Positions 34,271-45,072 of a stretch of 64,000 nucleotides of DNA are shown here, in pieces. The notes beneath the pieces are model-generated. The model did no database searches. It was not told the DNA's origin and saw nothing but the letters and a program-made list of their open reading frames with translations. The DNA comes from Paragonimus skrjabini miyazakii. Its lineage: Eukaryota; Platyhelminthes; Trematoda; Plagiorchiida; Troglotrematidae. The stretch's first letter is position 1. Every line of letters starts with the position of its first letter. A program made the translations under genes and the position numbers. The stretch spans positions 62,997-126,996 of the forward strand of contig JTDE01000431.1 of NCBI GenBank assembly GCA_014338405.1. Direction: 5' to 3'.

Positions 34271-37149
34271 GAGAGTTGCTCAGAGTTAAGTTGGGCGGAA
34301 AACTAACCTAATTGGGCGTAAATATGGGGTTTATCTGAGAAATAGTGGAGTTGAGACCCAAAAACACCTATTGCACACAAATACTGGGGATATCATCGTT
34401 ACCCGATTCTTTGCGAATGAAATTTTGTGACGTCATCTTACTCCATGATTACCGCAATTTATTGACGAACTCAAAGTTAATCATCCCAGGCTGCTTCCGC
34501 TTGTCCCTCATAAGACCTATTTGAGTCAGTACCACCACAAGCCTTCTGATATTTCGTGGCAGGCTAACTGATTCACTACTCTCTCATTTATTTTCTCTAT
34601 AACATGATTTGTTTTCCTATAAAATCGATAAAGGTTACTCAGTAAAGTTGATAATAGTTCCCATCTTGTGTTTCAAACGTTTCTTTCGATTATTCTTTGC
34701 ATCCTGTTGACTACTTTGTAATATGCTGGCAGAATACCAACAGGTCACTTTGGCACATTTGCCTTCAGAAGATAATAATGAGACATGCATGTTTCGCTTT
34801 ACATCAGAACGTCAGGGTTATGCTCTGGCGTAATCCTACCAAATAAAAGAATAGATTTAGAAACCAACCATTATGTTCCAGCTTTAGGCGTCCTTTAAAT
34901 CCATCAGAAGATGAGGAATAAATATACGTCTGTATGTCTACTAGAAATTTAGACTTATACAGTGCTTGTTCACGTACGAAAAAAATGCAATCCGCTTGGT
35001 CTAACACATGTAGTCCATGAAGAACGCTACAAGTCACGACGAGAAATATTTGCATTGTAGCATGATTATTTTGTAAGACTGCTTGATAAACGGTGGCTGT
35101 TGGGATGATAATAACTGATTACTGTTTTTTCATCCTCCTCCTCCATTTTCAATTACCTCGCATTGGCGGTCATAAATTTGTCTCGAGACATCGTTGACAT
35201 TATTACTGTTACCAGACTATACTTCCTGCTTTTTGAAGTTATTACAATGCCACCGTAATAAATCACGGATAGTCATTGTCAACTCCGTTCTGTCTGCCAA
35301 GTGGAAATAACTTGTCTATTAGCCCATATTTAGTCCAAAATAGACGTGGAATTTGTACAGCGCTTTATCTTCTACCCATTAGTATTTTACTGCCAGTCTG
35401 TCAAAATTGTTTTCCGTTTCTGCTGATATTCCCAAGGTTTATGTTGACTTAAACTCAAAAGGCGCTACTCGATTATTTCAATGATTATCCCGTCCAAATA
35501 AACATACACCTTGACCCTCTGTATCATTTTCCATGTACGCAGCTGGAAAACACAACAAATGACTGAGTATGCAGACAGTGACTTGAACGTTTTCTACACT
35601 TTAGTATTTTCTACATACCAGTGACTAAAACGCACAGGCTGATGGCTGCACATTTAATGGTAAGTAACTAGAAATCATTTTATTTGTTCACTTTGTCACC
35701 CGTAAGGCTGGTTGTGTGTTCGATCCAGGCTCATCAGTCCTCGTGATACTCACATCCAGACACGGTCATGCAACTTGTCTGACACGCGTTTACACTACTT
35801 GATGATCTGACTCATGTGCCAAGTGCACAAGACAAGCGGGCAATCTCCTTGACCAGGTTAATGCATCAGTATCGATTAATCCGTTGATGAGCGTCTACCA
35901 ACTTTAAACTACTGCACACCGTTCGGCCAAATATAGAAGACGTATTCGGGAAACGCTGAGTGATCTTATGAATTGTGTAATGGGAAATATACATGGAACA
36001 TTTTAGTGAAAATTTTCGATACATACGTCAACGGTTGTGAGAACACTGCCGACATGATAAATGCCAGATTATTAACTCAATTTATAGTGATGTCTTTCAC
36101 AAATGCCTCATACTAAAACAATTTGTACCTAAATGTCTCATTTTGCTAACGCATGTTTGATGACCAATTTCACACGCTACATGATGAGGCCATTTGAATT
36201 GATATATCACTGCTACAGTTTTTTACTTGCCAACAATGTGATCGCACCTCTTCATCTTCCGGACAGGATTTCAATTCAAATCAATTCTGATGGCACAACA
36301 AACTTCAGGCCTGGTGAATTAGTGAGTAACAGAGAAATCAAACTGGGCTGAACATATTCGCCAGTTTTCTCATCAATCTAAAGGTTCATAACAGATCAGG
36401 TAGCATTGTTGTATAGAAAGGCGTGTTCAATACACTACTATCAGCAAATGACGACCAATCACATCTTCTTTGGTAAGTAAGACACCTAGTATTAACATAC
36501 AATTTTCCGCGTTCCAGATTTATCTTCTTTCAAAGTGATTCATGAGTGATTTACCATGATTGCAATTCATTTTTCAGATTGGGAGTATTTAGAAGGTTAA
36601 TGCAGCGAGTAAGACAATTCAGTTTGACCTAAAATGTGATTACTTTTACACATCCTGTGGCGCATAAGACTGGATATTCTTAATTACAGCGCCAATAATA
36701 AAGTTTTATTGAATCTTTCTGTGGAGAATTTTTCGTGGTTTTCCGATGTTTGGTCGATCAACTACAAAATAAGAAAGGAAATGCGAGTTTGTGTGCCTAA
36801 ATCTGATCAGCAGTAAATATGCTCCTGTGGTGCAAGAGTGCCTACTCCTGATCAATGTAGCGCTGGGCAACAACTGACTAATGTTCTCATACAGACTGAC
36901 ATCAGTAATTTGGTTGCATTTAAGGATAATGGCAGAATAATGACGATGGTTTCTATGGTTTGAATATTACAATGACTCAGTAATTGAGATTTCGGGAAGG
37001 GTCTTGAGCAGTAGGTTGATTACTTTTGATTAATGGGACCGTCAAACGGGAGTTTAGCAATTCCAAGTCTGATGTAAGTTAGATTGTATTTAATTCCAAA
37101 TATATGAAAAAAGATAGCTCAATCAAAGTTTTCTGCTAAATAAGGTTAA
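34271..37149. other. Intergenic, mostly featureless
   Basis: Contains the weak signal-peptide frame listed at 34804-35055. GTTCGATCC near 35719 resembles a tRNA T-loop, but no cloverleaf can be drawn around it. Confidence 0.4.
34804..35055 (-). CDS. Possible first exon with signal-peptide-like start (unrecognised)
   Basis: An ATG at 35055 (minus) opens 83 codons. The N-terminus MQIFLVVTCSVLHGLHVLDQ resembles a short secretory signal, followed by a mixed polar region with DGFKGRLKLEHNGWF near residues 51-65. A possible donor (G|GTAGGA) lies in the codons for the final LVG. No partner exon was identified downstream on the minus strand and no family is recognised. A chance open frame remains quite possible in DNA of this composition. 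Confidence 0.25.
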   Translation of the reverse strand: MQIFLVVTCSVLHGLHVLDQADCIFFVREQALYKSKFLVDIQTYIYSSSSDGFKGRLKLEHNGWFLNLFFYLVGLRQSITLTF

Positions 37150-37300
37150 CGCCATTCAGCTGACTGTTGTTTTGGCAATCCCACATACTTTTCAGCCAAT
37201 CCTCTTCGAAAGGAATCATTATACTCAAATGTCACCCCTGTAACTGCTCGCCAGAAGTGCACGTCCATGTGAGAGGTGTTCAACATATCAAAACATTTCT
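37150..37300 (-). mobile_element. tRNA-derived SINE, copy S6 (3' part, decayed)
   Basis: Minus strand shows GCACTTCTGGCGAGCAGTTAC and an upstream tail parallel to S5. It lies head to head with S7. Confidence 0.5.
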
Positions 37301-37384
37301 CTGCTGCACACTAATAATAAAATACTGCGCAAAATATTAGTTGTTTTTTTCTGATTTCCGTTTGCATGGCAGTTCGCGTCGTGG

Positions 37385-37650
37385 GATCGTCGATTGAAGT
37401 TAACAGGGCAGTTAACTCATCTCCCATCGAAGTGGCCAAACAATCTGAACGGGCAAGCTTGAATGAATCTCAGTATAAGATAATGCAGTTGTGTGGATTT
37501 TGAAGTCACTGACACGCTAGTAAAAAATGTTGCTGCCAAAAGCTTGGCCAAAGTTCTAGTCCGGGTCCTGGAACAGTACAAGAATATGCATTGCCGACGA
37601 ACTCTAACGAGAAGAAACCTGCAATATAGATCGCTTCGCTAAAAAACGTA
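37385..37650 (+). mobile_element. tRNA-derived hammerhead SINE, copy S7 (decayed)
   Basis: TAGTCCGGGTCCTGGAACAG aligns to the box B region and cleavage site of S1. CCGACGAACTCTAACGAGAAG (from 37594) corresponds to the hammerhead core and stem II. The stretch 37390-37420 matches 63150-63180 upstream of S1 (GATTG[A/G]AGTTAACAGG). Confidence 0.6.
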
Positions 37651-37861
37651 TAGCCGAAAATTCTGTGGAACTAATTAAGTAATTTCTAAATGACATCAAC
37701 TAAGAGCCTTTAAAACCTACCAAAATTCCTATAAATCTTTTCCGGCATAGATTTTGCTTAAATGTGGATGCATTGTTCATGTAACCATTGTTTTCAAGTT
37801 GCAGTTATTTGGTTCTTCACAGAATCGAGTAAATGAAAAGGTGACTAATTGCATATAATAG

Positions 37862-38049
37862 AATCAGCATTGAGCGGTTCCAAAACACGGGAAAAATTAA
37901 TTAATATTTCCAGTGTCAAGAGTTCAGCGATGAGAAGTTTCTCATTGTCAGGTGACGAAAACATAAACAGTAAGGATTCTAATCATGCTCCATCAAATTT
38001 ACAATGGATGGACGTCTTTAAGCTGCCAACTTCAGCGCAATGGCAGGAA
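37862..38049 (+). CDS. Candidate exon, serine-rich, unrecognised protein
   Basis: Open for 62 codons after an AG at 37860-37861, ending at a consensus donor GAA|GTAAGT (38050). The peptide includes SALSGSKTREKLINISS, and ends QWMDVFKLPTSAQWQE. It has good codon variety and is not low complexity. An in-frame ATG at 37930 could be the start codon, making this a first coding exon; otherwise an upstream exon ending in phase 1 is needed. It ends in phase 0. The next candidate exon (38135) begins in phase 0. The acceptor lacks a strong pyrimidine tract. Confidence 0.35.
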
Positions 38050-38134
38050 GTAAGTGTTTTGGAACATCCATATCCTATCATAGTGAATATGAATGTCCAG
38101 TTGTCTAAAATATCGATTTCTTATTTTGAATGAG

Positions 38135-38331
38135 TATTGTGATTCAGCAAGAATTAGTCGATTAATAGCATTGGTCTCAAAATATATATTAGATTATAAG
38201 TATGAAGAAGTGGAAGTTACTACCAGACCAAGTTATTCACTGCATAATTACAGCTGGAGATTTCTAGCACCTACGTACTCGATACCTACACAGTTGTGGG
38301 TTGAATGTTTACCCGATTATATCACTAAGTG
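38135..38331 (+). CDS. Candidate exon, unrecognised protein
   Basis: Follows an 85-bp putative intron whose end (TTTCTTATTTTGAATGAG) is T-rich. The frame is open for 65 codons plus two bases. The peptide contains LDYKYEEVEVTTRPSYS and FLAPTYSIPTQLWVECLP, with ordinary amino-acid variety. It ends at TG|GTACGT, a moderate donor. Phases are 0 in and 2 out, which fits the best-looking acceptor of the large exon at 45073. No domain is recognised. The link rests on open frame and phase only. Confidence 0.3.
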
Positions 38332-41300
38332 GTACGTTATGTGGCTAGATTGAGATATGTGAGTTTTATCGTGTTTTGCAATTCCAAAACTCAGTCTCTG
38401 TGATTCACTCACTTGCCATATTAACCAACCAAACCGCCGCACTGTCTCACGTGATAGATAGTAGATATTATTACTTCGATAGAAAAACTGATCGATTTTT
38501 GAAGTTGTCATTAACCCGATAAATCTAGGGACGTCAGAAAAGAACACCTCTGACCATGGACCGCAGTCGGCAAAAGACAAATGGTTATTGTGTATTTCAA
38601 AATGTAGTCAGCTGAAATTTAGTAACTTTGATCCGTTTTGTCTTCCAATTTTAACATTCGTATTTCAATCATTCCATCAGCTGCTCTGTTTTCTGCAAGC
38701 TTTTACGTATATTCGGTTATGTAACTCTGGTGTACTAGCTGTAGTGTACACAGCGGTCAGTAGGGTTTTGCCCAAAGTTATTCATTCATACTACACATAA
38801 GTATTGGTTTGTGATGAGTGAATCCAGTGAAAGATTGCTCACACAACATGTGAATTAATCAAAAAAGCTGGAAGTTACAAAATTACAAAAACATTCACAT
38901 TCTGTTACAATCGTAGTAGTTAATCAAATGACTGACGCTGATTTCAGTCAAAAAACACCGTGTTAGAATAGTGCATAAATATGAGTTATTGGTTCTTAGG
39001 CAAAATGTTTCCGAAAGTGTCAAGTTGTTTGTACCATTCCTAGCTTATCCCTTATTATAAAGGGTAAAAGACGTTGTAACAAGCAACTACTGATGATTAT
39101 GACACAAACGTCCCATGCTCAACTGCGTTACCAACTACGAGTTCCACCGTAACACACTGAAATATATTGGCTAAGAATTCTTGCTGAACACCAAATAACC
39201 AATTTTAAAAATAAACATTCTCATCGGTGTTTTCCACAATTTTGTCAGATGAGCTCACTGGAATTTCAGTTACGTTTAATACGGTTCTTTCCCTCAAAAT
39301 TACACGGACATGGTATCGCACCGTTATAATTTTATCCAATAAACCCTAGTGATCGCCATAAAAGAGACTTAATTGAATATATACTCTCTATGAACTTTTC
39401 CAAAAATTGCGCTATTCTAAAACACATCTCAGTGATTCTGTCTGCTGTCTTTAATAAACTAAACGACTAAAGTTGACTTCCTATGACTTCTAGTGTGACT
39501 TTTTATGACTTCCCTTGTCACATGTTTGTGTCACATGTTTGTTTTTTTGAACCAAACGATTCATGATGGCATGAATTCGTAGTTCATACCCGGTATACGT
39601 AATCCATATCGTTTGTGCATTTAAATGAAGTTTTGACCAATTTTTATGATGAAAAAAAAAGAAGTTTATCGATATCGTATTCACATTTGAACGCACAGTA
39701 TTCCATATTTCAACCATCTTTGAACCTAGTAAGACAAACGATTAACCAACATACACCATGTGATTAAATTTCGCTATTACTTATTATTCATATGGCTGGC
39801 AACAAAAGCGTTTTTTAAAACTAGCCTCGACGAACCCCGAATTTGTTAGTTTATCGTATGAATTTTCCCGTGAATAAATTCAAAATACTCTCGCTGAATA
39901 TTTCACTATGGTTCAAAATTTTGCGTCGTTTATTGCAGAGTAGTATGTATGATTTAGGTGTTCTTGTATATATAACTGCATTCAAATCTTCTCTATATAG
40001 TTTGAACGCAGAATGCAACGAAGGAATGTTGAACGCAACATATATACGGTAAAACTGTAATCTAGCGTGTGGATTGACTAGTTCCAACCTGCATAACACT
40101 TAAATACAATCTTAAGAGAATATAAGCATAAACAAACAAACACTAAATATCGTTTCGTGTTATCAACTTGATTAAAATTCGTGGGACATAAACCTGAAGT
40201 AGCCAGAATATTCATTGAAACGAACGCGTAATTCTAATAAACTTGTGTCAGATAATTCCCATGGAATATGCGAATAAAAAAAGCTTAAACACATTTTAGG
40301 AGTTCGAAAGATAAAGGATTGATCAGTGGATAGTTTCCACTATGCCCTTTCACTGTTAAGCAAGCCGTGGTAAATGCGCGTTGACCAACTTCTAACGGAT
40401 AATCGGTTACCGACAAATAAATTGTATACAACGCCGGTTGGTTAGCGTGGTCAACTTTGGCATATTGTTGGCTGGTCACTTCACTACACATTAAGTTAAT
40501 TTTGTTTAGAACTCACCAGAGGCGCCACTTATGTGCTTCTGTCTAAGATACCCGTTAAACCTATGACTAACAAAAGAAACAGCCGATGCAATATTGTCTC
40601 CCTGTGTTAGTAATAACATTTGATATATCCGTTTTATTCTTTCATAAGGCATGTCAACAAAAACCAGTTTCCTAGGTAAAACTCTCATCACCTCTCATGC
40701 CGAATTCCGAAACACTTAGCGTAATTACCATACTAATGTGTAGTTTTCCCCTTCCAACTTATCTTGGGTAAAGACAGTTGTAACCTGAATGATTTATCTC
40801 ATTGAAGATTGTGAAACGCGCATGTTTTAATTACTGTCATGTTTATATCACCATGCGGTAACTCAAATGTCATAGGCTGTTCTATGTGTGAGCAGAACAA
40901 TCTATCATTATGTTTTAGTGTTCTGCAACATATCAATGGTGAGTATTAGAATGTTTTATCAGTTGGAAGCCTGTTGATTTTTTTGCTACCTAGGGTAGTG
41001 TCGTTAAAGTACATTTATCTGGTTGCTTTAAACGTTCCAGTTACCACCACCCTAAAGTATGGAGATATGGAATGTTCGACATTGATAAATTCTCCATCTG
41101 AATGAATTCATATGCGTTTTTCATAACATGAAAAAAATTCAATTTAATGTCTTCGGAAATCAGGTTTGGTACGTTACAAGCCCATATTATTACAAGTTAT
41201 GTTAAACCGTGTCACGCTAATTAATCACTATCACGATCAGCGTCAACATCGGTTTTAGCCTTAAGTCGTATTTGAAAGTGCTATGTCTTGGGATGCCGCT

Positions 41301-41473
41301 GGTCCTGACAACAGTCCACGAAGTTGCACAGTAATAAAAATAAGCAGTTTTATGAAGCAGGAGAAACTAAAAATGAAATGTGCAGTTTGATGGAAAAATC
41401 AACTACAGAAAAGGTGGCAATCATGCAGTTACAGGCGTGCCAATGAATGTGATGATATGACATTAATTACTGT
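38332..41473. other. Intergenic or intronic, no recognisable gene
   Basis: AT-rich with stops in all frames. A two-copy 13-bp tandem (TGTCACATGTTTG) sits at 39516-39541. If the exon chain above is right, this lies within an intron of about 6.7 kb. Confidence 0.4.
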
Positions 41474-41885
41474 TTTCAATCAGCGGTGTCGATTGTAATG
41501 AAGTCTTTAACCAGGTAGACAGCATTCACCAACCCAGGTCAATGGAACGGTCAAGGCTTTCACGAATCATGACTGCGTCATCACTTGGCCACCGAATGGA
41601 TTCCTCTAACCATTACTAACCACAATGGACAATGTGCGGTGCAGTAGACACTCTATCGCCATACCGATTGCTTAACTCAACCAACAAAAATTGTACATTT
41701 TTATTGTCCCGGTAGTCGGTAGCAAACTTGCACACTTTCTAAATACGCACAGATGAACCATTGCGTTGTTCACAGTTGATTCGTTTGATACAGGCTAATT
41801 GGCAAATACAACGATTACTGAATACTAAGAGTTTATATAAATCTTCCACACGAGTGAATTCGATAAACCAAGAATGAGCGCTCAC
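41474..41885 (+). repeat. Unnamed dispersed repeat, copy 1
   Basis: Aligns along its whole length with 58897-59325 in the same orientation, at about 65-70% identity. Anchors: GTTTTCAA[T/C]CAGCGGTGT at the start, then AACCAGGT[A/G], ATTGTC[C/T]CGGT, TGTTGTTCA, and ATACTAAGAGTT / ATACTGAGAGTT near the end. No coding motif in either strand. Possibly the 3' end of a LINE or a SINE. Confidence 0.7.
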
Positions 41886-43011
41886 ACGCATCGTAAAATC
41901 TACCCTAAATCAACAAACGGACGTCTCTGAAACGCCACTAATGATGGTGGTTGTCGAATTCATTGCCTGCTTTTTCTTTTCTCATGGAAATTACATCACC
42001 AGTATCAAAACCTGGTGAAATGGCAAAACTGAGGTAGGTGAAACGTGAGCGCCACTACAAACATGAAGCAACAATTCTCACGTTAAAGCTTCAAAAGACA
42101 TACCATACAGACCAGTTATTTTATACACTCGATTCACCAGACAATTTTGGCTATCATTTAAACTTTGTGATGAGTTTTACTTAACATGTGAACTGGACTG
42201 TTTTCTCTGCCAAATCTTTGTTTTACCGTGAGAAAATAAAATACCATTCAGTTACTGCGCTAACTCGTAATCAAACTTGTAGTTTGGTTCACACATTTTT
42301 ATGCAGTTTTTCTGTAAACGTTACTGTGCGCTTCTGTCAGTATCCTATAAATCGACTTTTTCCCGGTCTGTTTGTTTCGACCCCACAGCATTCTCATCTG
42401 ACGCTGAAGTCTACAGTGATGCGATTTTTTCGAAGGGTGCTAAATAACGTTTTCTTACCCATGTTTGTACATACTAATCAGTTGTCATCGGTGACAATGG
42501 CATCCACTGAAGCCGACTTTCTGAGGCTTGATTTATTGCTTGTAGAAAGTTAATTTGTTTTAATATTTGGTTACCTATAGCAAGATTAAAGCCAATTTCC
42601 TCATGGATACATACTAAATTATATAATATCTTGTCAGACAGAGTGTCAAACAATTGGCTTTAGCTGCCGAGTAACCGAACAATCTATAAAATTTGTATCA
42701 TCTCTTAAACGTCCACTTTGTTAACAAGTTTAACTTCCACTTATTGCTTTATTTTGTGTCTGAGGCTTTTAGAATAACATACTGCTAAGGTTTCCTAAAA
42801 GTTAATTTGACGGTTTCTGATGTAACTAATTTCTTCATGTGAATCACCTTAACTGTGAACATAATTTCAATTAGATGCAACAAATCCAGAGATATTCAGA
42901 TAAGGACACTGAAAACAAAGTGTGTCGTCCAGTGTATTTAATGTTTGATTTCATCAAAATGCATTTGGTGTCTACTGAACGGGGTGTTTTTAGATGACAT
43001 GGAAATATTAG
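41886..43011. other. Intergenic or intronic, no recognisable gene
   Basis: A 121-codon frame (42188-42553) starts at a GTG and shows no domain; judged chance. Confidence 0.4.
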
Positions 43012-43300
43012 TAAAAAAATCTAAACTCCAAATCAATGTGTGTGAAACCACTAAGTTTGGGTCCCGGGTACATTTAGCTCCTGACACAACACCTTACTCA
43101 GATTCGGTGAAATAGTTATGCAGCTGGAGATTCCAATGAAATCTGGTTGTGAATCACAGAACAAATCTGATAGAATTAGGCTATGAGTCAAATGAGTGAG
43201 GATCGTCAGGACTACACACCGTTTCCTACCGCAAGTGTAAAACATGACAGAAATGAGTGCGACACGAATAATTACAGTGACGTTGATTGAATATGCAGCG
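43012..43300 (-). repeat. Left arm of inverted repeat
   Basis: Core match begins GTGAAACCACTAAGTTTGGG (43040 region) and runs through GATTCCAATGAAATCTGG to AAAACATGACAGAAATG. Similarity is patchy past about 43258. Confidence 0.8.
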
Positions 43301-43889
43301 TAAGACTGGAACATTTCAGTTATCCAGATTAATCACGATAGCATTCAGAAGCTTTATGACAATTGCACTTGGACTGTGGTAAGTCGTAGCACGTTGCAAA
43401 CATCTGACACCACAACTCAACTAGAACGAGATGACGGCATATGGCGCGGTCCATGCAGGCCAATCATACGTTCACAATTTTCACTGCTTCCACCCAAGAC
43501 AGTTGTGAATAATGTGACATACCTGGCTCGGTCTCGTGTGGGTTTTGTAGTCAGGTTACTTGTCTTGTCGCTCTCATGTGCACAAGCGGGTGAGACCTTG
43601 ATGTCTGTCTTGCTGATCGCATTCTGTTTTATTAGCACAATTGGCTGTAACACTTACTAAAAATGGATCAGCCCAGTTAAATTACCATGAGACATGCATA
43701 CCTGGCCCGCATGCCAGATATCTCAGTCTCCTCTAACGTTTCTCATTTTACCGGTTCTGCTAAAAGAAACCAATGTGCAGTGTGTGAGATATGTGCTGAC
43801 ATTTTATCGATCAAGATGATTTGCGCTGACTGCGGTGGGAATTTATCGGATCAAAAATACGAACTATAATTCCTTGGCTTACCTTGATA

Positions 43890-44178
43890 GAGTTGCTTGC
43901 TTTTTCAATCAAATTATCCCGTTGGTTATCGTCTACATTTCTGTCATGTTTTACACTTGCGGTAGGAAGCAGTGCGTAGTCCTGACGATCCTCACTCATT
44001 TGACTCATAGCCTAATTCTATCAGATTTGTTCTGTGATTCACAACCAGATTTCATTGGAATCTCCAACTGCATAACTATTTCACCGAATCTGAGTAAGAT
44101 GTTGTGTCAGAAGCTGAATGTACCCCGGACCCAAACTTAGTGGTTTCACTCACATTGGTTTGAAGTTTTAAATTTTTC
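43890..44178 (+). repeat. Right arm of inverted repeat
   Basis: Reverse complement of the left arm. Outer edge near TTTGAAGTTTTAAATTTTT (44158-44176). Confidence 0.8.
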
Positions 44179-45072
44179 CGTTGGTTGATATGTGTTCACA
44201 GATAAGTAGGCCAGTGCCTTCAGTTGAGTACTGATGTCAAACGTTAATTAGTCATATTATATATATTCGGCACGATGCCGAACAGCCGTGAGCCGTGTCG
44301 TTGCCGCACTGTTTTTCTTGATTGCCAAGAGGTCGTTCATAGGTAGAAATATTTTAACTGACTGTTAAATTTTTCGACCTACGATGTAGTCCGTTTAACC
44401 GCAGTTTGTCCTGCAGCCATAATAATTTTCTTTATCTAGTGTTGTGCAAAATCACTGTGAAAAACACACAACCTTGCTGTTTGTCATTTATAGACAAAAC
44501 GTTATCACAGAGTTAACCGGTGAGTAATTAGATTTACAACCTGCCAATAATTATTTGCTTCAATTCAAATAGCCGAAGCCAAAAGTTTAGCCCTCCAATC
44601 TCAGTTATGTAGCAGAAACGTCATGTATGTTCACGTGTTATACCACACTGCATTCAACCAGTAATCAGTAGTTCATTTTCATTGGTTAACGGCTATTTCA
44701 AGGTCATTACCGCCTCCATGATGTGGCACGTCCAACCACCCAATGGTGTGGCATACAAGAGACGAATTAACTCGTTAACAGTTGTTGTACATGAGGTATT
44801 ACTATCCCGGATCAATTAGAGATTGTGAAGTTCCTATCACATTGTTTCCAATTTCGTACAGATGTGTTCGTGTCACCTAATAAGGCATCCGTACTTCACT
44901 CAAAATTGACAAATCGACTAGCCCGTTTGAAATAGTGGCGAAGTCGAACAGAAATCTATTACTAAATGCTTCAAATGATATTATTTTGATCGCATTTAAT
45001 CAACCAGTAAAGAACTGAAAAGTTACCCGTAACTCGATAGAAGCAGAGACTATTGTTTATTACGTCGTTCAG
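44179..45072. other. Region upstream of the large exon
   Basis: No coding motif. The last 25 bases (CTATTGTTTATTACGTCGTTCAG) look like a pyrimidine-rich 3' splice site ending at 45072. Alternatively this stretch is 5' UTR or promoter if translation starts at 45146. Confidence 0.4.

Larger units (their letters stand above)
43012..44178. mobile_element. Inverted-repeat (foldback-like) element
   Basis: Two arms of about 285 bp, 43012-43300 and 43890-44178, are reverse complements with roughly 92-95% identity, separated by about 590 bp. Both arms share an open frame of about 65 codons reading outward (GRK..VVLTILTHLTH), so they encode near-identical peptides. No transposase, RT or integrase motif is visible in arms or spacer. 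It may be a non-autonomous TIR element, a foldback element, or two solo terminal repeats inserted head to head. Confidence 0.7.

Noticed and set aside
35705..35740. On the minus strand CTGATGAGCCTGGATCGAAC looks hammerhead-like; on the plus strand GTTCGATCC looks like a tRNA T-loop.
   Set aside because: Stem II has one pair, stem III none, and no tRNA cloverleaf or box A is present.
42188..42553. 121-codon open frame.
   Set aside because: Starts at GTG; composition is ordinary for noncoding DNA here; no splice partner.
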